Positions 1 through 6,100 of a stretch of 7,600 bases of DNA are shown here, one piece after another. Below the pieces are notes generated by a model that saw only the letters and a program-made list of their open reading frames with translations, was not told the DNA's origin and ran no database searches. Made by a program: the position numbers and the translations under genes. This stretch comes from Bacillota bacterium (GTDB taxonomy: Bacteria; Bacillota; Bacilli; Alicyclobacillales; SLC66), in the NCBI GenBank assembly GCA_021797415.1, contig JAJZZT010000106.1, positions 1-7,600 on the forward strand, in the 5' to 3' direction. Positions within the stretch are counted from its first letter, which is position 1; the number at the start of each line of letters is the position of its first letter.

Positions 1-14
1 TATCTCCAACACCG

Positions 15-51
15 GCGGGCCGGCGGCGGAGTTTGCCCGCCGCCGGCCCGC
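15..51 (-). terminator. GC-rich perfect stem-loop after the binding-protein gene
   Basis: Positions 15-29 and 37-51 are perfect 15-bp inverted repeats made only of G and C, with a 7-nt loop (30-36). The stem begins about 32 nt after the stop codon of the minus-strand solute-binding protein gene. A stem this strong would pause or stop RNA polymerase and block 3' exonucleases. Read leftward, however, the stem is not followed by a U-tract (next bases CGGTGTTGG); read rightward there are only three T. It may therefore be a partial terminator or an mRNA-stabilising stem between the binding-protein cistron and distal transporter genes. That would give more binding protein than permease, as in many ABC sugar operons. 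The hairpin is seen directly; its role is inferred. Confidence 0.5.
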
Positions 52-83
52 TTTGAACCATCTCTTGGTTTTGCGTCAAAAAT

Positions 84-1445
84 CTATGCCTTCGGAAGGG
101 ACGCCTGGAACTGGATTGTGGCCAGATGCTGCAACTCGGCGATCGTGTACGGCCCCGCCGGCTGCAATTCGCTGGTGTCGCCCGGGAAATTCGCGAGCGG
201 CCCGGTATTGTTCGGCAGCGAAATCCCCAGTGATCCCGAGGTCTTGCCCGCCTTGACGTACGCATTCTCGACGGTCATCCACGGCAGCTTGGAGACCACA
301 TTCTGCGTGGGGAAGCAGCCCACGTAGTTGTCCCACGTCTGATAGTTCTTGTGCTGCGAGAAAAACTGCACGTACTGAATCGCCAGCTTCTTCTGCGGCG
401 CCCACGTGGGAACGACCCAAGTGAAATCGCCGTTGACGTACATCTTGTTGTTCTTTACCTGATTGCTGCCGGGGATGGGAAACCAGCCGTACTGCAGTTT
501 GGGATTGGCCGTCTTGATCGTGTACCCGTCCCACGAACCGTCCACCAGCATGGCCGAATTGTTGCTTGCCGCCCACTGGCCGGGAGCGTTCAACTGCGCC
601 ACGCCCGTCCAGTTCGGTTCAAAGTACTTGACGGCTTGATTGTAGCGGGCCATGATTTTCCCCCAGATGGGCGCGTTCCACGATGTCTTCTTGTGCCAGA
701 ACGCATTGTCCAACTGGTAATCCATCGCGGTGGAGTGGACGTGCGGAAGCTCCGAATTCATAATAGCGTTGAAGATCATGCCCTGAAGTCCGTCTTTCCC
801 GGCAACGTAGATCGGGTTGATGTGGTGGGACTGGAGGACCTGGCAGTCGTGGATGAACTGGTTCCACGTCATGGGAATCGAAAGGTGATACTTGGCGAAC
901 AGGGTCTTGTTGTAAAATACGCCGGTCGTGGCGTACGTCGCCATCTCGACCCCGTAGATCCCGCCGCGGAATCCTGCGGCCCTCTGCTGCACGCCGGGCA
1001 AGAAATTGTTCAGGAACGGCATGCCTTTGAAGTTGACAAGCTGACCCGACGCCGCCAGGGCCTGCACACCGCCCAGCGTCGCATGCATGTAGGCCGGCGG
1101 CACGAAACTGCCGGGAGCAAATTCGGCCAGGACATCGACCGTCTTCGATTGCACCAATGTGTTGGACATGGCGCCCCATGCGCCCTGGGCTGTCGGCGCG
1201 TACTCCAGTTTGACGGTCACGCCCGGATGCAGTTTTTCAAACGCTTGATCAATGGCCTGCGTCGCCTTGATCGCCGGCGGATTCGTCCACTCCGAGACCA
1301 GCAACGTCACCTTTGGCGGTGCGCTGGAAAACTTCGGCGGCGCGGCGGCGGAAGTCGGGTGCACACCGGAATACGCCAAACCCAAGGCCAAAACGGATAG
1401 CGCCATGCCCGATGCGCCCACTGCCAACCACTTACGATGCTTCAT
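84..1445 (-). CDS. ABC transporter extracellular sugar-binding protein (family 1)
   Basis: This 453-residue protein is the probable substrate-capture subunit of an ABC importer for oligosaccharides. Residues 1-34 form a Sec signal: basic MKHRK, a hydrophobic core, then a TSAAA region suited to signal peptidase I. There is no cysteine before residue 201, so no lipobox, which is unusual for a Gram-positive binding protein. The mature part has the family 1 layout: a first beta strand (KVTLLVSEW, 45-53), the LHPGVTVKLEY segment (72-82), a YGVEMATYATTGVFYNK region (164-180), WNQF (194-197), MLVDGSWDGY (299-308), and the FPIPGS / WVVPTWAP region (322-350). The length is normal for the family. The ATG start is supported by AGGAGG at 1453-1458, 7 nt upstream on the minus strand. 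It is divergent from the LacI-type gene and has its own promoter/operator. The permeases would be expected to the left of the window. The sugar specificity cannot be read from the sequence. Confidence 0.9.
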   Translation of the reverse strand: MKHRKWLAVGASGMALSVLALGLAYSGVHPTSAAAPPKFSSAPPKVTLLVSEWTNPPAIKATQAIDQAFEKLHPGVTVKLEYAPTAQGAWGAMSNTLVQSKTVDVLAEFAPGSFVPPAYMHATLGGVQALAASGQLVNFKGMPFLNNFLPGVQQRAAGFRGGIYGVEMATYATTGVFYNKTLFAKYHLSIPMTWNQFIHDCQVLQSHHINPIYVAGKDGLQGMIFNAIMNSELPHVHSTAMDYQLDNAFWHKKTSWNAPIWGKIMARYNQAVKYFEPNWTGVAQLNAPGQWAASNNSAMLVDGSWDGYTIKTANPKLQYGWFPIPGSNQVKNNKMYVNGDFTWVVPTWAPQKKLAIQYVQFFSQHKNYQTWDNYVGCFPTQNVVSKLPWMTVENAYVKAGKTSGSLGISLPNNTGPLANFPGDTSELQPAGPYTIAELQHLATIQFQASLPKA

Positions 1446-1484
1446 ACTGCCCCCTCCTCTTCGAATATGAATCGATGTTGTCTG

Positions 1485-1502
1485 TCTGAAACCCTTTACA
1501 CA
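1485..1502 (-). promoter_or_regulatory. Operator-like dyad over the binding-protein transcription start
   Basis: Read on the minus strand this is TGTGTAAAGGGTTTCAGA. It is identical at 14 of 18 positions to the better dyad upstream of the glycoside hydrolase gene (3038-3055). Its inner 14 bp (1487-1500) fit the CcpA cre consensus TGWNANCGNTNWCA except for the C of the central CG. The predicted transcription start (about 1499) falls inside it, so bound repressor would block initiation. It starts exactly 32 nt from the start of the -35 box, the same distance as in the hydrolase promoter. It could be bound by the neighbouring LacI-type protein, by CcpA, or by both. Confidence 0.5.
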
Positions 1503-1505
1503 TAT

Positions 1506-1534
1506 CTTCTATCACACCACCGCAAACCTGTCAA
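1506..1534 (-). promoter_or_regulatory. Predicted sigma-A promoter of the binding-protein gene
   Basis: On the minus strand, TTGACA (1529-1534, perfect -35) is followed after 17 nt by TAGAAG (1506-1511, 4 of 6 to TATAAT). The predicted start is near 1499, giving a leader of about 54 nt that ends in a strong AGGAGG site. The 9 bases TGATTGACA around the -35 box recur exactly at the hydrolase promoter. Confidence 0.6.
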
Positions 1535-1640
1535 TCATTTTCCCCGCTCTTTTGTTTGCGGAACGGAAACGAAACGGGGGTAAACAGATCCGCCATCTAC
1601 TTATTCCTAGGGTTTTCCGGGCTATAAACGATGGATCGCC

Positions 1641-1662
1641 CACTTGAACAGCACTTGAACAG
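1641..1662 (+). repeat. Perfect tandem 11-bp direct repeat upstream of the lacI-type promoter
   Basis: CACTTGAACAG occurs twice head to tail (1641-1651 and 1652-1662) with no mismatch. The repeat ends 8 bp before the predicted -35 box of the regulator gene, about -65 to -44 relative to the predicted start. Two identical half-sites one helical turn apart are a common arrangement for an activator or response regulator. A chance slippage duplication is the alternative. Confidence 0.6.
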
Positions 1663-1670
1663 ACTCTCTA

Positions 1671-1699
1671 TTGACGCGCAATGCCGAATCGACTACGAT
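1671..1699 (+). promoter_or_regulatory. Predicted sigma-A promoter of the lacI-type gene
   Basis: TTGACG (1671-1676, 5 of 6 to the -35 consensus) is followed after 17 nt by TACGAT (1694-1699, 4 of 6 to the -10 consensus). The start would be near 1706, giving a leader of about 74 nt before the ATG at 1780. Confidence 0.5.
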
Positions 1700-1707
1700 G
1701 TCTTTGC

Positions 1708-1721
1708 TGAAACCAGTTCCA
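1708..1721 (+). promoter_or_regulatory. Weak operator-like dyad at the start of the lacI-type transcript
   Basis: TGAAACCAGTTCCA is a 14-bp dyad (TGAAAC / GTTCCA, one mismatched pair between arms) lying just after the predicted start at about 1706. It fits a common pattern TGWAAN-NN-GTTHCA with the dyads at 1487-1500 (minus strand) and 3040-3053. It matches the cre consensus at 12 of 14 positions. It would allow autoregulation, but the match is weaker and its spacing from the -35 box is 3 nt longer than in the other two promoters. Confidence 0.3.
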
Positions 1722-1762
1722 TATTGATCAATGCAAGCTGTGTTTTATTCCTACTGAATTTT

Positions 1763-1776
1763 GTTAAGGAGTTAAC
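1763..1776 (+). promoter_or_regulatory. Ribosome binding site of the lacI-type gene, inside a small dyad
   Basis: AAGGAG (1766-1771) sits 8 nt before the ATG at 1780, which selects that start over the in-frame ATG at 1795. The site lies within GTTAA-GGAG-TTAAC, a perfect 5-bp inverted repeat around a 4-nt centre. In RNA this could form a small hairpin with GGAG in the loop; in DNA it could be a protein site. Either role is speculative, and the A+T-rich stem would be weak. Confidence 0.6.
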
Positions 1777-1779
1777 GGT

Positions 1780-2865
1780 ATGGATGATCGGACGATGGGG
1801 AAAAGAATCACCATCCGCGAAGTGGCGCAAGCGGCGGGCGTCAGCGTCGCGACCGTATCACGGGTGCTAAACGGCAACAAGTATGTCAGCGAGGATGTGC
1901 TGGAATCCGTCAGGCGCGTGATTGCAGAGACGGGGTACCGGCCCAGCCGCCTGGCCCAGACGTTCGCGCGCGGATCCTCCCGCACTGTCACGCTGTTGTA
2001 CGATTTGCTCGATCCGGCTTCGGACTCGGGACTCTGGTCCATGTTTGCCACGATTCTGTCGCTGGGGCTGCACGATGTGTTGAGCCAGGCCGACTACCAG
2101 CTGCGCATCCTCCACATCCCGCCGCAGTTGCATTCCCTGCGGGAGGAAGACATCCAGTCCTGGATGATCGACGAGGCCCGCATGACCGAGGGCGACCCTC
2201 TCATCATCACGAATCCCCTGGCCGCCGATTCCCTTCTGGGATTCATCGTCCAGCGGCGCCACCCCTGCGTCGTCATAGGCAAGTGCGCCTCCCCGCTCGC
2301 CCTTCCCCAGATCGATCCGGACAACCTGGAGGGCGCGCGGCTGGCCACCACGCATCTGATCGAACTCGGACACACGGATATCGCCTTTTTATGCCCGCCC
2401 GTACCCCACACGGTTGTTCAGGACCGCTACCAGGGGTTTCTCGAAGCGGTTCAGTTGACGGGCGGTCTCAAGGTGCGCGCCTGGCGCATGGAGACCCACC
2501 CCAGCGGCTTTGTCTTTTCATACGAGAGCGCCCGCCAGCGGGTCCGCGAGGCCATCTTGCAAAAGCAACTGCCGACCGCCATCGTGGCGTTCAACGACGA
2601 AATGGCGTTTGGCGCCATTCAGGCGCTGCACGCGCACGGCATGCGGATCCCCGAAGACCTGTCCGTCGCCGGATTCGACGACCTGCCCCCGGCCCGCATG
2701 TACACTCCCCCGCTGACAACCGTCCGCCAGGACATCCGCCAGTTGGGACAGCACGCCGCCCGCTCCTTGCTGCGCCAGGTGCAGGGCTACCCCGGCAATT
2801 CCCTCACCTTGTTGCCGGTATCCCTCGTCGTCCGGGACTCCACCTCCCCGCCGGGCGCAAAGTAG
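1780..2865 (+). CDS. LacI-family transcriptional regulator
   Basis: This 361-residue protein is a sugar-responsive DNA-binding regulator, normally a homodimer or tetramer. The N-terminal helix-turn-helix is clear at residues 10-30 (TIREVAQAAGVSVATVSRVL), followed by the third helix and YRPSRLAQ (53-60), the hinge that inserts into the operator minor groove. The effector-binding core resembles a periplasmic binding protein: the IDPDNLEGARLATTHLIELG segment (178-197) and FNDEMAFGAIQAL...IPEDLSVAGFDD (271-301) are family hallmarks. The length is slightly above the usual 330-345 residues, partly from a longer start. A possible oddity is Phe62 where LacI and PurR have the intercalating hinge leucine. 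It is divergent from the sugar-binding protein gene and upstream of the hydrolase, so it probably controls both. The inducer is unknown but likely an oligosaccharide or uronate product. Confidence 0.93.
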   Translation: MDDRTMGKRITIREVAQAAGVSVATVSRVLNGNKYVSEDVLESVRRVIAETGYRPSRLAQTFARGSSRTVTLLYDLLDPASDSGLWSMFATILSLGLHDVLSQADYQLRILHIPPQLHSLREEDIQSWMIDEARMTEGDPLIITNPLAADSLLGFIVQRRHPCVVIGKCASPLALPQIDPDNLEGARLATTHLIELGHTDIAFLCPPVPHTVVQDRYQGFLEAVQLTGGLKVRAWRMETHPSGFVFSYESARQRVREAILQKQLPTAIVAFNDEMAFGAIQALHAHGMRIPEDLSVAGFDDLPPARMYTPPLTTVRQDIRQLGQHAARSLLRQVQGYPGNSLTLLPVSLVVRDSTSPPGAK

Positions 2866-2869
2866 TCCG

Positions 2870-2907
2870 GCCGCCCTTGCCAGGCAACGTTATCCAAGGC
2901 GGGCGGC
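2870..2907 (+). terminator. Possible weak terminator after the lacI-type gene
   Basis: GCCGCCC (2870-2876) and GGGCGGC (2901-2907) form a 7-bp outer stem 4 nt after the stop codon. The enclosed 24 nt contain a further small palindrome, TTGCC-A-GGCAA (2877-2887). There is no clean U-tract after it; the next T-rich stretches belong to the 12-bp repeats. It might slow read-through into the hydrolase gene but is not a textbook terminator. Confidence 0.3.
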
Positions 2908-2920
2908 GCGCGAAAGAGTA

Positions 2921-2956
2921 GCTTTTGGGCGGGCTTTTGGACGGGCTTTTGGGTGA
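2921..2956 (+). repeat. Three tandem 12-bp repeats (GCTTTTGG core)
   Basis: GCTTTTGG recurs exactly every 12 bp at 2921, 2933 and 2945, with variable tails GCGG, ACGG and GTGA. The array lies between the regulator's stop codon and the hydrolase promoter, ending about 50 bp before the -35 box. No open frame there looks real. It may be an array of protein-binding sites, part of a T-rich termination zone, or a slippage product. Confidence 0.6.
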
Positions 2957-3005
2957 AAAAGATGGGTTGTGAAGAGGAAAGATGACTTTCGAACGGAGAA
3001 ACTGA

Positions 3006-3034
3006 TTGACAAATCGAAATGTTTTATATAGCTT
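3006..3034 (+). promoter_or_regulatory. Predicted sigma-A promoter of the hydrolase gene
   Basis: A perfect TTGACA (3006-3011) is followed at 17 nt by TAGCTT (3029-3034). That -10 box is poor (3 of 6), and TATATA/TATAGC just upstream offer alternatives with a short spacer (13-15 nt). The choice of TAGCTT is supported by exact alignment with the binding-protein promoter (TGATTGACA, 17 nt, TAGAAG, 3 nt, operator). The start would be near 3041, giving a leader of about 60 nt. Confidence 0.5.
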
Positions 3035-3037
3035 TTC

Positions 3038-3055
3038 TGTGTAATCGGTTACACA
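3038..3055 (+). promoter_or_regulatory. LacI-type operator / cre-like site upstream of the hydrolase gene
   Basis: TGTGTAATCGGTTACACA is an 18-bp inverted repeat with a single mismatched pair (16 of 18 symmetric positions) and the central CG typical of LacI-family operators. The inner TGTAATCGGTTACA (3040-3053) matches the CcpA cre consensus TGWNANCGNTNWCA at every defined position. It covers the predicted transcription start, so binding should repress. Candidates are the LacI-type protein encoded immediately upstream and CcpA; the sequence alone cannot decide. Confidence 0.75.
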
Positions 3056-3061
3056 TTTGTC

Positions 3062-3078
3062 GGAATTGGCACCATTCC
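3062..3078 (+). other. Small stem-loop in the hydrolase mRNA leader
   Basis: GGAATTGG (3062-3069) can pair with CCATTCC (3072-3078) with one bulged T and a short loop. It sits just before the AAGGAGG site (3085-3091). A 5' stem close to the start of an mRNA can protect it from decay, but this one is short and may be coincidental. Confidence 0.25.
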
Positions 3079-3100
3079 AACCTGAAGGAGGTAAGTACAC

Positions 3101-6100
3101 ATGTCCCGTCACCGTGCGTGGGGTCTGACCATGGCGGTCTCCCTGCTGAGCTGGTTGGCATTGCCGTTGACCGTCCAGGCGGCGGGGAGTCCCGGCGGCG
3201 GCTCCCTGAATTCAAGCACCCCCATCCTGGCCGACAATTTTACATCGGGCAGCCTGTCTCCGTTTGTCGCCAACGACGGTCTCAGTCCCGGCGGCGCCTG
3301 GCAGGTCGCCAACAACAGCCTGGTGGCCACCGACTACGGCAGCAGCAGTCCTCTGACGAACCAGATTGCCGCCGTTCCGAACATGCCGCAAAACGTTGTT
3401 CTGGACACCACGTTCACCATCAACCAGGTGAACGCCCAGCAGTACTACCGCATCGGGCTGTTCGGGCGCGGCAGTGCGCCGGGAACCGGCGTATCGCAAT
3501 GGGATTTGGTGCTGGACCACGGAACGCTCTCCATGATCAACCAGAACGTGAACTACCCCGGCAGTGTGCCGTTTCCCGTCTCCGCCGGACAGTCGTATCA
3601 CATGATGATGGTGATCGCGGGCAATTGGGTCGGCGGCAAGATATGGCCTGTCGGCACAAGCGAACCGTCCCAGTGGACAATCAGTTCCCAGTTCATTCCC
3701 ACCGGCAATCTGACGTCGGTCGGCCTGGCCGCGGGAAACGCGGATGTGACATTTCACAGCTTTGACGTATACCCCGCACCGCCCGGCCTTACGGTCACAC
3801 CGACCCAGCCCGGCGCAGTCTTCTCCGGACACGGTCCCGCGACCTACACGGCCGATCTGCAGGCGAGCAGTCCCAAACAAGGAGGACAGTACTACGTCAA
3901 CTACCTCGTGACCGGACTGAACGGTTCCACGGTCAGCCAGGGCCAGGTTCCCATCAATCTGCCCACGGGCGGATCGGCGCAAGCATCGATCGTACTGCCG
4001 CTGCATCAGTATGGGTACTATCACACGACATTCAGCCTGACCAACCAACAGTCGACGCTGCGGTACACACCCCAATTTCCGACATCGCCGCAGCCCCCGA
4101 CCAAGTCGGGACACATGCCGACGCCGCCGTCCGGGCCGGCGTCCCAGAATCAGGCTGGCTCAGTCCAAAACGGCTTGACGCCTCCGCCCGGACACACCTT
4201 GGATCTCCTGCCTTCCGTCCCCGGCCAATCGGCCGTGCCGGCGGCCGATCTGGCGGCAAGCACGACAACGGCCCCGGTCGAAAACACGACGGCCAGCATG
4301 GCCATGATTCCCGCAAACGCCTCGCTCGGCACGCTGGATTCGTCGTCGCCGTTCGGCGTCAACGGACCGGGAAACCGCTTCGGACCGATCACGAGTTCGC
4401 TCGAATCACAATTCACAACCGCCGACACGCTCTTCAAGAAACAAGGAATTGAATGGGCGCGCACGGAATTCATGTGGAACAACATCGAACCGAAGCCGGG
4501 AGTGTACACATGGAACACATCCGACGGCCTGGTCACCGCCGCTCACACCACCCACATGAATCTGTTGGGACTGCTGGACTACTGGGGCAATTACGCCAAT
4601 CCGTTCTCTGTAAACGGAGGGCCGCAGGTCAGTTTCTCGACCTTCCTGCAGGAGTACGACCAGTACATTCAGTCGGTTGTGCAGCGGTACATGCCGGGAG
4701 GGACACTGGCCAAACAGATGGGCTGGAAGAATTACGGCATCACGGCGTGGGAGGTGTGGAACGAACCCTCCACACAACAGTTTTGGCCCTCGCAAAATCC
4801 CACCCAGTACGCCGAATTGGTGAAGTCGGCCAGCGCCGCCATCAAGGCCGTGGATCCGACCGCCACCATCCTGGCCTACACCTGGCATCCCAACACCTTG
4901 GTCAGTGTCGCCGGAACAAACAGTTTTACGGGGCTTTCGATCCACTACTACTCCTATCCGGCCCCGCCGGGCGAGGCGTACTACTACGGCGGCGTCCAGA
5001 ACCTGCGCCAATTTCTCACTCAAAATAACATCGGCTCAGACCCCATCTGGATGACGGAGAGCGGTTGGAGCACCAACAGCGCCACGCAAGTGCAACAGGC
5101 GCAGTACCTGGTCCGCGCGGAGATCCAGAGTCTGGCAGGCAGCCTGAACAAGTTTTTCATGTTCTCCTGGTACTATCCGGGAACCATTCCGGGAGGGGGA
5201 TACGGCGAATTGACGGGCACGATGAACGCGCTGCAACCCAAGGTCAGCTACGCGGCGCTCGCCGGCCTGGCCAAGGAACTCACGGGCTACACCACGGCCG
5301 GCAGCGTCAACCCGATCAACATGGGCTCCGCGATCCGGGCGTTCGCCTTCCAGAACGGACAGTCGTCGCTCGTCGCCGTCTGGTCGCCCAACGACAGCGG
5401 CAATCTGACGCTCACACATCCCAACAACGTACAGGCGTTTGACTGGATGGGCAATCCCATCGCGCCCACCGGCGGCAACCTGACCGTGCCGCTTAACGGA
5501 TCGCCCGTCTATCTCGTGGCCAACATGCCGCCGGCGCAACTCGCCCAGGCTGTCCAGCAGGGAACCGTCACCGGGATCGCGCCGGTTTCCATCAGTATCC
5601 AGAACCTGAACCATCTGCCCAACACACTGCCCAATCTTCACCTCTCCATCACCAACCAGATCAACAAGCCGCAGGGTGGAACGGTGACAGTAAACCTGCC
5701 CGCGGGATGGCAGGCGTCGCCAAACTCGACGACAGCGGCCACGTACACGCCGTCGCTCACCTTTGGCCCGCTGGCTCCCAGCGCCACGGTTTCACCTCTT
5801 CTGACACTGTCCCGATTTGAAGCGAATACCACCAACCAGTACACCGTACAGGCAACGGCCACCCTGAACGGGAGTGGAACGGGGACACACACTTCGGCCG
5901 GACCGCCCTCCTCCGGTCAGACGACGCCGGCGACGGTGAGCGCAAGCGTGCCGATATCCGTTTTTCAAAGCGTGTACGGCACACCGCCTCTCACTGGAAC
6001 ATTCCAGAACTGGGGCAATGCGTCTCCCGTGTATTTGAATCTTCCCAGTCAGAACATGGGGATCACCAACTGGAACCCTGCGGCGGAATCCACGATCGGA

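Noticed and set aside
351..1400. Long plus-strand open frame (349 codons) antisense to the binding-protein gene
   Set aside because: It lies opposite a clear family member, is rich in Arg and His as GC-rich shadow frames are, shows no recognisable domain, and has no convincing ribosome binding site.
1560..1590. GGAACGGAAACGAAACGG run in the divergent region as a possible operator or repeat
   Set aside because: It contains short GAAAC-like echoes, but I find no inverted symmetry or exact repeat period that stands out, and it does not align with the three dyads.
1631..1870. Possible 79-codon small protein starting in the divergent intergenic region
   Set aside because: It runs over the predicted promoter, tandem repeat and leader and then into the regulator gene in another frame. 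There is no good ribosome binding site before its ATG and the translated sequence resembles no family I know.
3212..4114. 300-codon minus-strand open frame inside the hydrolase gene
   Set aside because: It is Arg- and Gly-rich, opposite a well-supported signal peptide and beta domains, and has no domain signature; it is explained by the high GC content of the hydrolase codons.
4167..4370. Pro/Thr/Ser-rich stretch as a cell-wall anchor or repeat domain
   Set aside because: There is no regular repeat unit and no sorting motif; it reads as a flexible linker between the N-terminal beta domains and the catalytic barrel.
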